NCBI RefSeq assembly: GCF_902459465.1
Contig: NC_047071.1
Coordinates: forward strand, 8,884,098 to 8,948,097
Reading direction: 5' to 3'
Length of the DNA: 64,000 bases
DNA from: Asterias rubens
Taxonomy: Eukaryota; Echinodermata; Asteroidea; Forcipulatida; Asteriidae
Shown here: positions 11,310 through 47,213 of the stretch, one piece after another
How the letters are laid out: each line of letters begins with the position of its first letter
How positions within the stretch are numbered: the first letter of the stretch is position 1
Translations under genes and position numbers: made by a program
Notes under the pieces: generated by a model
The model's input: the letters and a program-made list of their open reading frames with translations, nothing else
What the model was told of the DNA's origin: nothing
Database searches by the model: none

Positions 11310-11450
11310 AAGGAAAGGTTTGCGGTAACACCATGTGATTAATTACTATATCTAAATGAGTTGATGGGTTGGTTCTAAAATAAAGCGTTGGTTTCAACTC
11401 GACGTTTCGATCAGTATGCTCTGATCCGTCCTGTGGTGAAAGCTGTACTC
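11310..11450. repeat. Family J element, left end only
   Basis: 'aaaggtttgcggtaacaccatg' followed by 'ggttggttct' and 'gttggtttcaactcgacg' and 'tttcgatcagt' matches the terminal part of the element at 13652-14115. Confidence 0.6.
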
Positions 11451-12065
11451 TGATGCTGCATGCTGCTTGTAAGCACTGATGAAAACTAACCTAATTAAAT
11501 ATTTCCTGTAACCAGTGTCGGTATTCTGAGCGAGACTGGGCCTCCTCACAACTCGGAGGTTTGCAGACAAACATGGTGACAGAAACAATGATGATGATAA
11601 TCACAATAAACTTTGAGTTGTTGGAGTGGTCGAGACAGGAAATACTAGAAAAAAAATGTGCTTTCTAATTTCTAAATAATGTAATAATTGTCTGCATATC
11701 AGCATGACATGATAACTTAAAGGTTTACTTTAAAACATGCCTATTTTTTATGTGCATTACTTAAATAACATTCTTTACCTTTGTGAGCAGAACTGTCTAA
11801 ATGTCTACTATTTATTCATGTTATTATCTTTATATAAATTGGATCATCAATGGTGAGTTGGTTTTGTTTGAAACAGAACATGTACTTTTTCCTAACAAAA
11901 ACACAATGTCCACATATTTACATTAAAGTCACCTGGAAGACGTATTTTTTCAAAATAAAGCTTTTGTCACTAATATATGTGTTTTGATGAGTGGAATGTG
12001 AATAAACAGTCAACTAAGGTTTTAAAAAATCAGTTCTTATGTTATTTACAAATTTAAGAGTAGAC

Positions 12066-12360
12066 CCGACCCGAGAGGGCGCTGTTCGTGACGTCAATCG
12101 AGGCAGACTTTGCCTGTAATGCGTAGAGTAAACACAATTGCAAAGTACATGTACGGACCAAGTCGTGAGTTTGTACGTTTAAAAAAAAATAATAATAATT
12201 CCGGCAATGCCGACCAGGTGTATTGCTGCTGAATGCAGAAAAACACTTTTTGAAATGTACCAACTCACGACTTGGACATACATGTACTTTGCACGTGCGT
12301 TTACTAAACGCATTGCAGGCAAAGTCTGCCTCGATTGACGTCACAAAAGGGGTAGGCGGA
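12066..12360. mobile_element. MITE with ~90-bp inverted arms
   Basis: The left arm from 'gagggcgctgttcgtgacgtcaatcgagg' through 'gtacatgtacggaccaagtcgtgag' is mirrored by 'ctcacgacttggacatacatgtac' through 'cctcgattgacgtcac'. The non-palindromic centre has a poly-A/ATA run. It is non-coding; the 120-codon minus frame through it is a by-product of the palindrome. Confidence 0.75.
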
Positions 12361-12490
12361 GTAAGCCCCCCAAACAACTTTATATATTTTTTAAACATAT
12401 AAATCGTGACAAACAATTACTAAAAAAATTGTTTTATTGTTCGTAAGCATATACTCTTATGTTTGAAAGAAAAAACAGTTCTATTTCCAG

Positions 12491-12875
12491 GAGACTTTAA
12501 ACTTACACAATTAATTTTGAAGATTATGATAGTAGAAAGCTTCCCTTGAAATTTTACTTTCTGAGGTGCTGTAGTTTTTGAGAAACGAGTAAAAGTAATA
12601 ATTTTCGTCTTAGTTTTAGCACGTAAAAACGTATTAACCAGTTATGCATGGTTTTGGTATAATATCATAACTGGTTAAGGGGATTTTAAATGCTAAAATC
12701 ATTTTGGTCTCATGAGACCAAAATGATTTTGTGACTTGTTTTACTCATTTCTCAAAAACTACACAACCTTAGTTAGTAATAGTCGTAGGGAAGCTTTCCA
12801 CTATCATTATATTAAAACCCTGTAAGTTTAATGTAAATCTGTGGACATTTTGAAAAAAGTACCAGAATCCTTTAA
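12491..12875. mobile_element. Family D MITE, complete
   Basis: Runs from 'gactttaaacttac' to 'agaatcctttaa'. A central palindrome, 'cattttggtctcatgagaccaaaatg' at about 12701-12726, is perfect, and there is a second near-palindromic 'aaccagttatg...cataactggtt'. It shares 'gaagctttcc' and 'ctcaaaaactacac' with the fragment at 1-185. Confidence 0.75.
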
Positions 12876-13651
12876 CATTATAAACATTATAAAGAAATTT
12901 CTACTGTGACCGTTTGGGAGCCGTAACGTTCGTATAATTCACTGAAAAAACACATAGGCCTACAATTCCAATTCCTATGAGATATTTTCCCCCACAATAT
13001 CTTAGAAAGAGGTGGTAGGATCCGGTATTTCCAACCGTAAAATAATCAAACGACAATAAATTACTTACTATATCCAACTCTATTTTGAAAAGCTGATCAT
13101 TCACAAGTTGAAGTCACGTTCTGGAAAACCCAAGTCAATATGGCGACGACCGTAGTACGGTAGCCTTACACGAAGCGCCACGTCAGATAGATGAGCTTCG
13201 AACAATGTATATTCACATTTTCCTCAGCAAAGAGGGGCCAAAAAGATCTGAAACGTTCAACTTAAGTGAACAAAACAGCATGTATAAGGGCCCTATAACA
13301 AGTCATCCAATAAACATAACGAATGTCTGTTTTGTTTTCCTAGATTGACTCGGAATCCACACGAGGGAACTAAGCGAACTGCCGCGACACGTCAGGAAAT
13401 AATATAGTCCCACACGAATGAAAATGGCGCGTGTGTGTGTGCGAGTTATAGGTGACTTATTTCCACATCGATAGTGTAACGATCAGGAGAAACTCCATTT
13501 TCCACCAGTCTTCTTGCATGCAAACAGTGCATCATGATGACATATGACCTTTGAGGTTTAATAAAGCCGCACCTAGTAACAAAGTTCACCCAGGTGGTAC
13601 TTATTTGAAGTAGTAGCTAGAAAACTTTGCATTGTGGAATTACAACATAGA

Positions 13652-14115
13652 AAGGTTTGCGGTAACACATGTAATGATAATCTCGAACATGAGTGGGGGT
13701 ACCCGGGTGGTTCTGAAAAGAACCGTTGGTTTCAACTCGACGGGAGAGGAGTTTGCTGGAAACCCTCATCTCGATGCTAGAGGTGGGGTTCTTTGAGAGG
13801 AGGCTTGAGTCGGTGTTATACCCTCAGTGAGGCCCAACACCACCTTTCACAGACTGCTCACACTCCCCACACAATCGCCATAAGATCCTGACTGGATCCA
13901 GTGTTACCAGGCATCACCAATTAGATCCATTTCCGCCTTCGTGCATCACCAAGCTAATCCGCATCCATGGTACTTAAGCAGCAAGCAGCATCAGGGTCAG
14001 CTTTCTCGAGAAGACACACTGATCGAAACGTCGAGTTGAAACGAAACCAACGAGTCTTTTCAGAACCACCCCAACTCATCATGAGGTTATCATTACATGG
14101 TGTTACCGCAAACTT
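13652..14115. mobile_element. Family J element with inverted ends
   Basis: Ends are 'aggtttgcggtaacac...' and '...ggtgttaccgcaaact'. Sub-terminal blocks 'accgttggtttcaactcgacg' and 'cgtcgagttgaaacg...' are also inverted. The interior has no coding frame of note. Fragments lie at 11310-11450, about 14990-15015 and 16085-16205. Confidence 0.75.
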
Positions 14116-15025
14116 TTCAATCGTTAATAGCACGCAACATGTTTTCTTGCTGAAACAATGTATGCATTGATGCTGCACTCTGCGTGCCATATATATGTTG
14201 CATGGATAATGGATCGAGTATTTTTATTTCAATATTTTTCAACACAACCAGCTGATGTGTTGTACTGGATTTTGACTTTGAATTTGGATCAAGGAGGAAG
14301 TTCGTATTCATCGTAAAGAAGATGATTTATAATCTGACAAAGTGACACAGTCGGGCAATCGCACACCAGTCAAGTGGCACTATGTGACTATATGGCACAC
14401 CACATCGAGCTCCACAACGACCAAGATTTGAGTTTTTACAAACCCCGCTTTATGTTCATGGTTAATAATTGGTAATGGGGTCCCGAACCTTAATGCGATG
14501 CCGTTGATCACCAAACTTAACTCAGGGTTAACATTTATACCAATAAGAAAGGCCTAATACTAGGCTACTACTAAAACAACGCCTAATATGAGCTGTCCCG
14601 AAAAACACCCGTCTTCAACGCCACTGCCCCATGTTGTGTTTAATTACAGGACAACAAATAAGGCCGTGCTTAAGCTGGGTGCTTAAGCAGAAACAAGAAG
14701 CTTAGGCGAGGCGACTAAATGAACAAGTTGCTATAGGTGCGCCAGTTAAGCATACAATCGACAATAGCAGCGCTATGAAATTGGGCCATGGTCTATACAG
14801 ATTTGAGGCTATACAGACCCCATAAAAAGATCCAATAACAACATATATATATTATTGTGCCCAAGGGTTTAATAATTGCAATTTAATGGAAACAATATTT
14901 TGGCATAATTATGTTTTACCCATCCCAAACTCTATAATCCAAGTGTGTGTTCATTCTTCCCTGCCCAAGATGACACCTCCCGAAGAGACAGGGTCAGCTT
15001 TCTCCAGAAGACACACTGATCGAAC
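14116..15025. other. Gene-free stretch
   Basis: No gene recognised. About 14650-14790 has the phrases 'gcttaagcagaaa' and 'gcagcgctatgaaattgggcc', a probable decayed family G fragment. A partial family J block lies near 14990. Confidence 0.4.
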
Positions 15026-15488
15026 AGGGGTCCAGCAGGGGGTCAAGAAACCGAAATACACAAGTAAACAGAGAATACAAGCAACACAAGCAAACATTTG
15101 GCGTGCCTGATGGTGCATATAGTTTTCCCAATCGAGTCCCCCATAATTATATAATTCCAATAAACACAACCCCCAATCAGAGTGTTGCTAATTCTACTGT
15201 ACCGGTATAAAATGACAACTATGAGGGCAACCCAGCTATTTAATCCTCTTAAACGAAACATGATTTCGAGGGAATGACATATCATAATTTGAGGGAACGA
15301 AATACATTTCCTTATTAATTGCATTTAGGCCCTCCTGTTTGGTTTAACCTGGTTATAATTACTTGTAAGTGTCTCTTCGGGGACTCCGTTGGGCAGCAAG
15401 GGGTCCAGAAACCGAAAGTGGACCGACAGTAAACAGAGAATACAAGCAACACAAGCAAACATGTGGCGTGCATGATGGTGCATAAAAT
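15026..15488. repeat. Pair of ~93-bp direct repeats 370 bp apart
   Basis: Copies at about 15026-15122 and 15397-15488 share 'gtaaacagagaatacaagca', 'acacaagcaaacat' and 'ggcgtgc.tgatggtgcata'. The 275 bp between them are not duplicated. They may be long terminal-type repeats of a small element or a simple segmental duplication. Confidence 0.7.
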
Positions 15489-15664
15489 AATAACATACAT
15501 ATCAGTGTCCCTATAATTTTGAACACAAATAAAATAACAGTACAAATCATTGGTTCAAGAAATACCTGATCATACATTTTATTTAAAATCACATAACCAG
15601 ACTCTTGAATCTAGTTGGCAATAATTATTTGAAGTTCACCTACAAACCAAAATGAAATGCTAAC

Positions 15665-16049
15665 TTAAAGGCAGTGGACACTATTGGTATATTGTCAAAG
15701 ACTAGCCTTCACAGTTGGTGTATCTCAACAAATGCATAAAATAACAAACCTGTGAAACTTTGAGCTCAATCGGTCATCGAACTTGCGAGATAATAATGAA
15801 AGAAAAAACACCCTTGTCACACGAAGTTGTGTACGTTAGGATGGTTGATTTCGAGACCTCAAGTTCTAAATCTGATGTCTCGAAATCTAATTCGTGGAAA
15901 ATTACTTCTTTCTCGAAAACTATGGCATTTCAGAGGGATCCGTTTCTCAGTGTTTTATACCATCAACCTCTCCCCATTACTGATCACCAAGAAAGGTTTT
16001 ATGCTAAACATTATTTTGAATAATTACCAATAGTGTCCCCGGCCTTTAA
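15665..16049. mobile_element. Family A MITE, complete
   Basis: TTAA at both sides, with AGGCAGTGGACACTATTGG at the left end and a slightly diverged right end 'gtgtccccggcct'. The central palindrome is imperfect (left 'gagacctca', right 'tgatgtctc'). Confidence 0.9.
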
Positions 16050-16084
16050 GTGTGTGATACAGGATTAGTTATTTTGAAACCAAT

Positions 16085-16540
16085 ATTTGTAGAAGACCAT
16101 CAGACATACTGATCGAAACGTCAAGTTGTTACATGTATACCAGAGGTTTATTTCAAAACCATCCCATCTCATGGGAGATTCCATCACCTTGCGTCACAGT
16201 AAACAAGGTGTTGTCCCCCTTTCATGCAACCGACTGGTGATGCTAAACAAAAATTTACTAATTTGATTGTAATGGAAAGGCCTACTTTTTGTATGAACCT
16301 CAAGTAATAAAACAATAAAAAAATAGTGTGTTATAAGTTGATATTTGAAAAAAAAAGTCACCTTCCCTAAAGTTGCGCTAGCCTTGTAAGCGTAGAATGT
16401 CTAGTAACGTGAAGTACGCACGCGCAGAAGCCCAAATTCGCCGCTAACCCGTGAAATACGCTTGCCGTAGGCACAGAATTCCCTGCTTCCGTAAGCGCCG
16501 ATTCTGTGCTTACCGTAAGCAGAGCCATGAAATTGGGGCC
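16085..16540. repeat. Family J fragment followed by family G-like fragment
   Basis: 16085-16205 contains 'actgatcgaaacgtcaagtt' and 'aaaccatccca', as in the family J right arm. 16360-16540 has several 'cttaccgtaagc' type blocks and ends 'gagccatgaaattgggg', resembling a decayed family G terminus. Confidence 0.45.
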
Positions 16541-16695
16541 TGGTTTCCTCAGGCCAGTGAGCTACATTGATTAAGTTTATGCGGCATCCTTGGTTTTATC
16601 AAGAGGACTTATAATAAGATAACTTATTGACAATATAAAATAATACCATTGATTTAAGTTCCAATGATCTTTCCCAAAGAGTGTTATCAATTAAA

Positions 16696-16921
16696 CTTTA
16701 CCCTTAGTAGAATATGACTGACTGAGCCAAAACAAAAATGGGGCGACAAGTTTTTAAAAGCATTTGCAAATTACCGTTTTTCTCATATAGGCTTAGCACT
16801 AAAATGGCTTAAAGGTTACCCTAGTAAAATATGACTGACTGAGCCAAAACATAAATGGGCTGACAAGTTTTGTCAAGGCATTGTTAAACTACCGTTTACT
16901 AATAGGCCCAGCACTAAAGTT
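16696..16921. repeat. Tandem duplication, two ~113-bp units
   Basis: Units at about 16696-16811 and 16812-16921 share 'aatatgactgactgagccaaaaca', 'atggg.cgacaagttttt' and 'ataggc..agcactaaa'. They are diverged by substitutions and small indels. Confidence 0.8.
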
Positions 16922-17244
16922 GCATTTTCTCGTAATGTTGGTTTCTTGGATGTGACTTTAAAAACAAAAGAATTGGATCAAAAATATTCAGTGCTTGAAT
17001 TCTTTTCAACAGTAGTTTCAAGTTCACACAAAGACATGAATAATAATATATTGACTATTAAGGAGCATGAACAAATATTTCAAGGCACTGTGGTATAGCT
17101 AACAAAATTATATACAGATACTTTATCTTTAAGTTATTAAACAATGTGCCTTTGAAAATATTTAGCTTTGGCAAATTTAAAAAATAAAAGAATAAAGTAT
17201 TACAAATTGATTTGTAAATCTACTTCTTTTTCCAGAACCCATCT

Positions 17245-17509
17245 CATGAAGTAAGGTTACGTTTTCGAGAAAGACCTTCAACTAAAATATTTGAAATTGC
17301 TGTCTAGATTTTGAGGTCTCCAAATCAAACATCTGAAAGCACACAACTTCATGTGACAAGGGTATTTTTTTTTCCATTATTATCTCGCAACTTTCGACCA
17401 CCAATTGAGTCCAAATTTTCACAGGTTTGTAATTTTGGGCATATGTTGCGATATACCAAGTGAGAAGACAGGTCTTTGACAATTACCAATAGTGTCCAGT
17501 GTCTTTAAG
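17245..17509. mobile_element. Family A MITE, left-truncated
   Basis: Starts within the 'acgttttcgagaaag' block, has a one-sided remnant of the central palindrome, and ends with 'ttaccaatagtgtccagtgtctttaa'. Confidence 0.75.
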
Positions 17510-17647
17510 GTCATAAAGTCTTAAGTCTATGGCATGGTTTCTCACAGAGAAAATTCTGTGAGACAGATTCGAAGGAGATAAGGTTGAGCTGCTACTCTTT
17601 CTGTATAAAACGCCGGTCGTGGCAAGAAATCAGGGGTGAAACCAGGG

Positions 17648-18066
17648 TCCACTTTTCTTAGAGCTGCTAAGCAAAAACTTTTGCTTAGCACCAGCATGTG
17701 AGTAAATCTCCATGAAAAAAGAGGAAAAGAGAAAACCGAGCAAAAAAAAAAGAGGCAAAGGAAATATTCCTATACTTTTGTACACAGAAAGTGAAGGAAA
17801 AAAGATGAGTCAAAACCCCAAAAGAGGAAATCAGCTGAAAAGAGGAAGTCTCACATGCCTTTCAGCATGAAATTTCTTCCTTCATAAAAACAGGATTACC
17901 AACCAAATGTCCACGTGATTTTCAGGTTAAGTAAACAAGAGCTGAATACCAGTCTCATGCAATATGCAACAAATGGAAATTATTGGTTAGTAATCCTGTT
18001 TTCACCAAGGAAGAAAGTTCATGCTAAGCAAACTTTTGTGCTTAGCAGCTCTACAAAGTTGGGCCC
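17648..18066. mobile_element. Family G MITE interrupted by a purine-rich insertion, just 3' of KIF24
   Basis: Family G arms ('agagctgctaagcaaaa...ttgcttagca' and 'atgctaagcaaacttttgtgcttagcagctct') are separated as usual, but about 175 bp of A/G-rich sequence (17700-17870) splits the left arm before 'tcagcatgaaatttcttcc'. The right end stops 19 bp beyond the KIF24 stop codon, so the element lies in its 3' untranslated region or immediate flank. Confidence 0.7.
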
Positions 18067-18084
18067 TGATAGTCTTTCAAGTCT

Positions 18085-42039
<23,955 letters not shown>

Positions 42040-42160
42040 GGTGCCTTATTGCCCGAGTTTGAATTGAAGACCCGTAAGTGCATAATACAGAGATTTCAAT
42101 GCTGTCTCCAATTGTTTGTCACAGCTACATGTAAACTGGCCTGACAGAAGACACAAGTCG
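42040..42160 (-). other. KIF24 5' leader with a candidate splice acceptor
   Basis: On the minus strand 'cttctgtcag|gc' at about 42142 is a plausible 3' splice site upstream of the ATG. If used, KIF24 has at least one non-coding first exon further upstream, possibly close to NUDT2. Confidence 0.35.
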
Positions 42161-43486
42161 CCCGACTATAAAAGATAGAGACAGAGAACAAACTTGTATT
42201 ATTGAAGTTGCTATTGTTGTTGCTGATAGCATTGAGTCTACAAACCATGAATTGAATTATCATGCGACCCTCAAGGACCTTCCTTGTGTTGGGCATGTTT
42301 ACTTGCCAGCATTTTTGTCACCACTCCAAAATACATTACATATTGTTCAGAATGTTTAGGTTTCCATAGAAGTGGGCAATTAGAAATTTTGTGCACACAT
42401 CCCAGACTCTTCTTCACTTGATGTTGAATTGTTTCATGGTTTGCACACACTCAATTGAACATTTTGTTAAAGAGAAGTAGGGTTATCCTGGTATTTTTCT
42501 CTCTGCTTATTTTTTGGGGAAAACAAAAATCTCAAAAACCCAGACTGTTTGTGTTACACCATTTTGATGTGTCAAGGTTGTTTTTAAAAGTTTTAAATGT
42601 TAACAAGGGTGAGAGTCATTGTTGACATACATTGTACATGTAGTCTGAAATTAGTATCTAAAGTTAAAGAAGGTACTGTAGGATGAAATCTTAGCATTTT
42701 TTTTTTTACTTTTAAGTTTACAGGTAACTTTAATAAAGTTAAAAAATTTGATTCTGGAGTTATAAGTTTCAAGGTGTTTGGGGAACACTTAACTGATCAG
42801 GTGAAAAAAGCATGCCGGGGAAATCCATAGATCATGGAAATGGTCTGCTGGCATCCGAAAGGTACTCTCAATATGCCCTGTGAAGATTCCTCAAATACCC
42901 CCTTTTATAATGATTCTTAAAAAAAAAAAAAAAATTAAATCATGTTTTGTTTTTTGTTTTTTTTAAATAGAAAGAATGGACAGCGCAGCCATCAGTAAAA
43001 CTGTATTGTCACTCATGTGTTGTCTGATTGCTTTAAACATGTTAAATGTTAAGTTTCAATGAATTTGATTAGTCATAAGACAGGAATGTTTAAAAAAAAA
43101 AAAAAAAAAAGGGACAGTTTTGAGTCTAGTTTGTTTTGGGAACTACAGGACAATTGAATTTACAAATGTAGTTTGTTTTCAATTTCTTTCAGATGTCAGT
43201 TTAAGGATAACAAATTAAACAATACCCTATACACTGTCAGACTGTAGGCCTACTGAAGTTCATGCAGCAAAGGATAGCCTTGACCATTTAGAGGGACCAA
43301 CACAATACAGGGACAACAACAACAAGTAGTGGCACTGACAATGGTATTATGTGTGCCATTGTTTTGAAAGGCTATCACAGTACAACAGCTGTACAATTCT
43401 TGCATACATTTGAACGAAAGTATGTACTGTGTAAATATCCCTTTACGTAATTTAACTGCGATGGTGTGGGAACCTAGCCAATTTAA
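42161..43486. other. Gene-free intergenic stretch
   Basis: Only poly-T and poly-A runs (near 42700, 42920, 43092) stand out. No gene or clear repeat is seen. Confidence 0.4.
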
Positions 43487-43706
43487 TGGACCCTTCCCAT
43501 GATTATGTAAATTGCACATAGCGCGTGCACACTAACGTTTTGGTTGGCAAAATGAGGGAACATCGCGCTGTTTTGTACACGGCTAATGGGTGCGTGACGC
43601 AGACGCGATTGCGCGTCTGCTTAGTGCACAACTCTATGGCGTTTGCCAACCAACAGGGTCTGTATGCATGCGGAACTTAATTAGCATATTTCATGGGAAG
43701 GGTCCA
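43487..43706. mobile_element. 220-bp MITE with TGGACCCTTCCCATGA ends
   Basis: Ends 'tggacccttcccatga' and 'tcatgggaagggtcca' are perfect inverted repeats. Inside, 'ttggttggcaaa' and 'gtttgccaaccaa' pair, and the centre 'gacgcagacgcgattgcgcgtctgc' is palindromic. Confidence 0.85.
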
Positions 43707-44681
43707 TTGATTTTGTGCCAGAGCAGCCATATAAAATGTATGCACCTTTTAGCTAACCTTGCCAGTGGACAAATAATATAGAATTAAATGTTACTTTTTA
43801 ATGGAAAAGTTGCATGTGTACGGACAAAATGGGCTAAATGTAATTTTTCATTTCACTGAAGACATTTTGAGCTTGAAAATGAACGTACATTAGCCTATAA
43901 TTTTCAAACCACCATATTAATGTTGTCTTCCGAACCAAAGAAAAATATTGTCTGTACATGTACATTGATATTTTTGTTTAGTAATCAATTTGTTTACAAA
44001 TAACCTTGTGAATGTTGATGATTCACTGTGTGGGTTGGTATTCAACTCAATGATTGAAATTATAAAGTTTTCAATAGACGTATCCTTCTCATTGTCATCT
44101 GTGGAAAGGTATTGATTTCTGTTCAATAACTGATCCATTGAAAGTAATGTACACGTATTTGTAGTGCACTATACATCAGACACTCTCTTGGTACGGGGTC
44201 AATTTCAGAATCTGCCTAAAGCTGAACAAATTGCTTTCCAGGCACAATTTTTGAGCAAAATACCAGTCATTTTGGCAGGTAACCGTATTCTGCTGAGCAC
44301 AATTTGTGCGTGCTTTACAGCTTTAGGGGATATTTTGACTGTAAAATGAACAGAGCACTTGTTTGAAACTTGTGAATACAACTTACGATGGGTGCCTTGT
44401 TGTGAATATACAAGTGTAGCATGTTTTTGTACTAAATGGTACAGTGGAAATGGCCAGTTTTTAAACTGATTGAGCATTACAGATTTGTCAACAATTTTTT
44501 TAACAAACTAGATCAAGTTTTTATGGTTTATGACAAAGAACTTGGTGTATAGCAGTTTACATGTACTTGTAGGTGTTAGCCCTACTTCAACACTGGTTTA
44601 GACGGACAGACAACGTCAAATTGGGTCGTGTCTGTTTACCTTTCTGAAGATGTGTTGTCAAAATTCATTATAACTCATTTA

Positions 44682-44985
44682 AAGGCAATTAATTGATAAT
44701 TACTCAAAAGAATTGTTAGCATAAAAACTAACTTGGTAACGAGCAATGAAGAGCTGTTCATAACTTGATATGTAGAAGAAACATAGTTTTCGAGAAAGAA
44801 TTAATTTTCGAAGAATTCGATTTTGAGACCCCAAAATTAGATTGCATCGGAAAGCACACAACTTCGTGTGACAAGGTGTGTTTTCTTACATTATAATATC
44901 TCGCAACTTCAACGACCAATTGATTTCAAATTTTCACAGGTTAGTTATTTTGTGCATAAATTGAGGTACATTTGTACACCAACTG
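44682..44985. mobile_element. Family A MITE, left part of a split element
   Basis: Begins 'ttaaaggcaattaattgataattactcaaaa' and runs through the usual blocks to 'gaggtacatttgtacaccaactga'. The expected right end ('tctttgacaattaccaatagtgt') is missing here but appears at 46258-46284, beyond a 1.27-kb insert. Confidence 0.75.
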
Positions 44986-45109
44986 ATAAATAAATGATGG
45001 CGCTGTCCAATTCAGTGACATTTTGAGACTGTTGACTTGATACCATATTGTAGGTTTTCAAACATTAATGTTTGCAAGGTGTATCTACAGTAGGTGGGGC
45101 CATGTCAGT

Positions 45110-46257
45110 TTATCTCTGTCAGTTGGGTTACTGTAACCAAGGGGTGTGTAGTGGGTGGATGTATTTGGGGTGACCGAGGAAGCCATTTTCAATGACGGTT
45201 GCATCATCAGATGGGGTGAGACCGCGGGGATATTTTTTCAGATCCCCTTCATAGTAATAACATGTTTTCGTGCCTCAATTTCGTGCACTCTTCAGTTGCG
45301 GGTGTGGGTGATTCAAATTGAATCTATAGGTCTCTATTCTCAAGAGAGAAAGGTTGTGAATTTGTGACAGTGAATTCCTGACCATTGGTGAGTTGTTCCT
45401 CTAGTAAGGAAACTAGGATGTCAAGCGTGTCATCGGGAATGTCAATAAATCCTGAAACATACTGAAGTATGATTGAGCTACTGGGAAGTTGAGTCGTTTG
45501 GACTCTGGTTTAGTTTAGCTCTGATCAATTTTTCTCATATGTTTTGGTCCTTCCTGTATGCAATGAAGGGGGGATCCGGAAAGATTCCCGAGAGTGTTTC
45601 GTTGCATTGTATCATAGAACAGTGTTTTTTGATTGCTTGGTTTAGATCACCATGTTTGATGTGTGGGTTGTACTGTATGTCGTACTTAGGATTAGTGGGG
45701 TTTTGCTTTTTTGTTTATTAGGTCGTTTATGAATCAGGTTTGACCATTCATTGTGTGATACTTTCCCATTGTGTGATTGTGGCGATTTCCACGGCTTTGT
45801 AACCTCTTGTGGTTAATTTTTCGGAAAAACTGTTGACTTTTAGTAAGAAGTCGTCGTGTGCCCGGCAAAAGGGCGTAAGGCCTTACGCCCTTTTGCCGGG
45901 AACATAAAGTAGTTCGTCCCAGTAACAAAAGGACGTAAGCAACAAAATGGCTCCTGACATGAAAAATATGTCATTTTTGTTTGTTCTTTTGCTAGAATTA
46001 CCCTGAAGACATGTTTCCCCATTCCCCATGCAGAATTTAACCTTTCTAGAATGACTTTTGCATGGCAACAAATTTACCAAACTTTCCCGCTCATAATTCT
46101 TGAAACACAAATTTTAACATAAATTGCTTACGTCCTTCTGCCGGGAACTTTCCCTTACGTCCTTTTGCCGGGCACACGACGAAGTCTTCTTTGTTGCTTG
46201 TGTTTCGAGCATAATGAAGTGTTTCTCCGTATACATATGAATGCTTTGAACACATGT
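45110..46257 (-). pseudogene. Penelope-like retroelement remnant, split by a MITE
   Basis: Read on the minus strand and across the MITE at 45852-46181, one frame gives Y-G-E-T-L-H-Y-A-R-x3-N-K-E-D-F, then SEKLTTRGYK, then YNPHIKHGDLNQAIKKHCSM and SGIFPDPPFIAYRKDQNI. This order (I-P-Y-x-Q-x-L-R-x-R-R, R-G-Y, L-P/Y-N-P-x-I, I-F-P-x-P-P-x-x-A-[FY]-R, L-[IV]-R-[AS]-K) is that of the region between reverse transcriptase and GIY-YIG endonuclease of Penelope-like elements, as I recall it. Several in-frame stops show it is dead. The class assignment is less sure than the retroelement call. Confidence 0.6.
45852..46181. mobile_element. 330-bp MITE with CGTCGTGTGCCCGGCAAAAG ends and 4-bp target duplication
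   Basis: Terminal inverted repeats of about 30 bp, with a second sub-terminal pair of GCCGGGAAC blocks. It is flanked by AAGT at 45848-45851 and 46182-46185; removing the element and one AAGT restores the reading frame of the retroelement around it. Confidence 0.9.
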
Positions 46258-46284
46258 TCTTTGACAAAATTACCAATAGTGTCA
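46258..46284. repeat. Right end of the split family A MITE
   Basis: 'tgttctttgacaaaattaccaatagtgtcat' is the family A right terminal region, separated from its left part (44682-44985) by the retroelement fragment. Confidence 0.6.
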
Positions 46285-47081
46285 TGGGTGGGGGGGTTAA
46301 ACCTTTGATAATGACCAGTGTTTATAACCGGTTGTGAGCGGATACCCCGCGCTAGTCTTCGTGCAAGACGTTTCTTGTTACGGTGATGCGGACGCTGTCA
46401 GTGAGTTGGCCGCGCTGTGTGTGAAAGAAAAACCAGAACGTGTTGCACCAAGACTATGAAGCGCATGAGCACGAAAGAATCAAGAAACTGTCGGAAATAG
46501 GCATCTCAGTCATAACAATGCAACACACGGACGTCGTACATACAGAGCTCAAACGGATTTAGTTTTACAGAGTTTCTTACTTTATTACGCCTTTTAACCA
46601 CAGGCATTTATGAATGGGAATAAAATAGTAGTGATAAAGGCCCTCGCCTTCGGCTCGGAGCTTTATCACACGGCAAAAACAATGGCCCTGCCGGTTTTAA
46701 ACGGTCGTGAAAGAACTCATGGACACCCCTTTATTCCCTTATTATAACAATTTTACCGTGGACGAGATGACAGACTTTTTGTAAACAAAATTGTAATAAA
46801 AAATATAAAAACCCAGCCAGAAGACAATTTGACCAATTCTCCAGGATTTTAGATTCATGGTTTTACTTTTGCTTTTAGTTACGATAACGTTACCCTCCTC
46901 CCTAGGGCCTAGTTGAGATAACACAATCTGACGGCGGAGCCGCAGGCGCCGTCGGCAGGAGGGTTACAATACATTATCGCAACTACATGTACCTCCTCTC
47001 GACCTCCGGCTCCACCATCTGGAGGAGTGTTATGTTATCGCAACTATTTTGCTTTTATTGGAACATTATGTCTTTTAAATT
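46285..47081. other. Intergenic with short palindromes
   Basis: 'gtgataaag' and 'ctttatcac' bracket 'ggccctcgccttcggctcggag' near 46630-46670, and 'cgttaccctcctcc' is inverted against 'ggagggttacaatacattatcgcaac' at 46886-46982. These look like small MITE remnants. No gene is seen. Confidence 0.4.
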
Positions 47082-47213
47082 GGATAACTTTCCGTATGGC
47101 GCCACCACTTTTTCACTCATTTTTACAAAAAGGGATATCTCATTGAGGTAAATAAGTTACTATATTATTTCATATCGAATGAAAAAGTGGTGGCGCCATA
47201 CGGAAAGTTATCC
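47082..47213. mobile_element. Family H 132-bp palindromic MITE, copy 1
   Basis: Perfect inverted ends GGATAACTTTCCGTATGGCG extending through 'ccaccactttttca'. The interior is in the opposite orientation to copies 2 and 3 (60086, 60766). No clear target duplication remains here. Confidence 0.9.

Noticed and set aside
12054..12416. 120-codon minus-strand frame
   Set aside because: It lies entirely across a fold-back MITE; the open frame is a by-product of the palindrome.
15760..16023. Frames of 60-90 codons that recur in many places with similar peptides (also near 8413, 28668, 29496, 53508)
   Set aside because: They are translations of family A MITEs; the same non-coding element gives open frames in several registers with no codon constraint.
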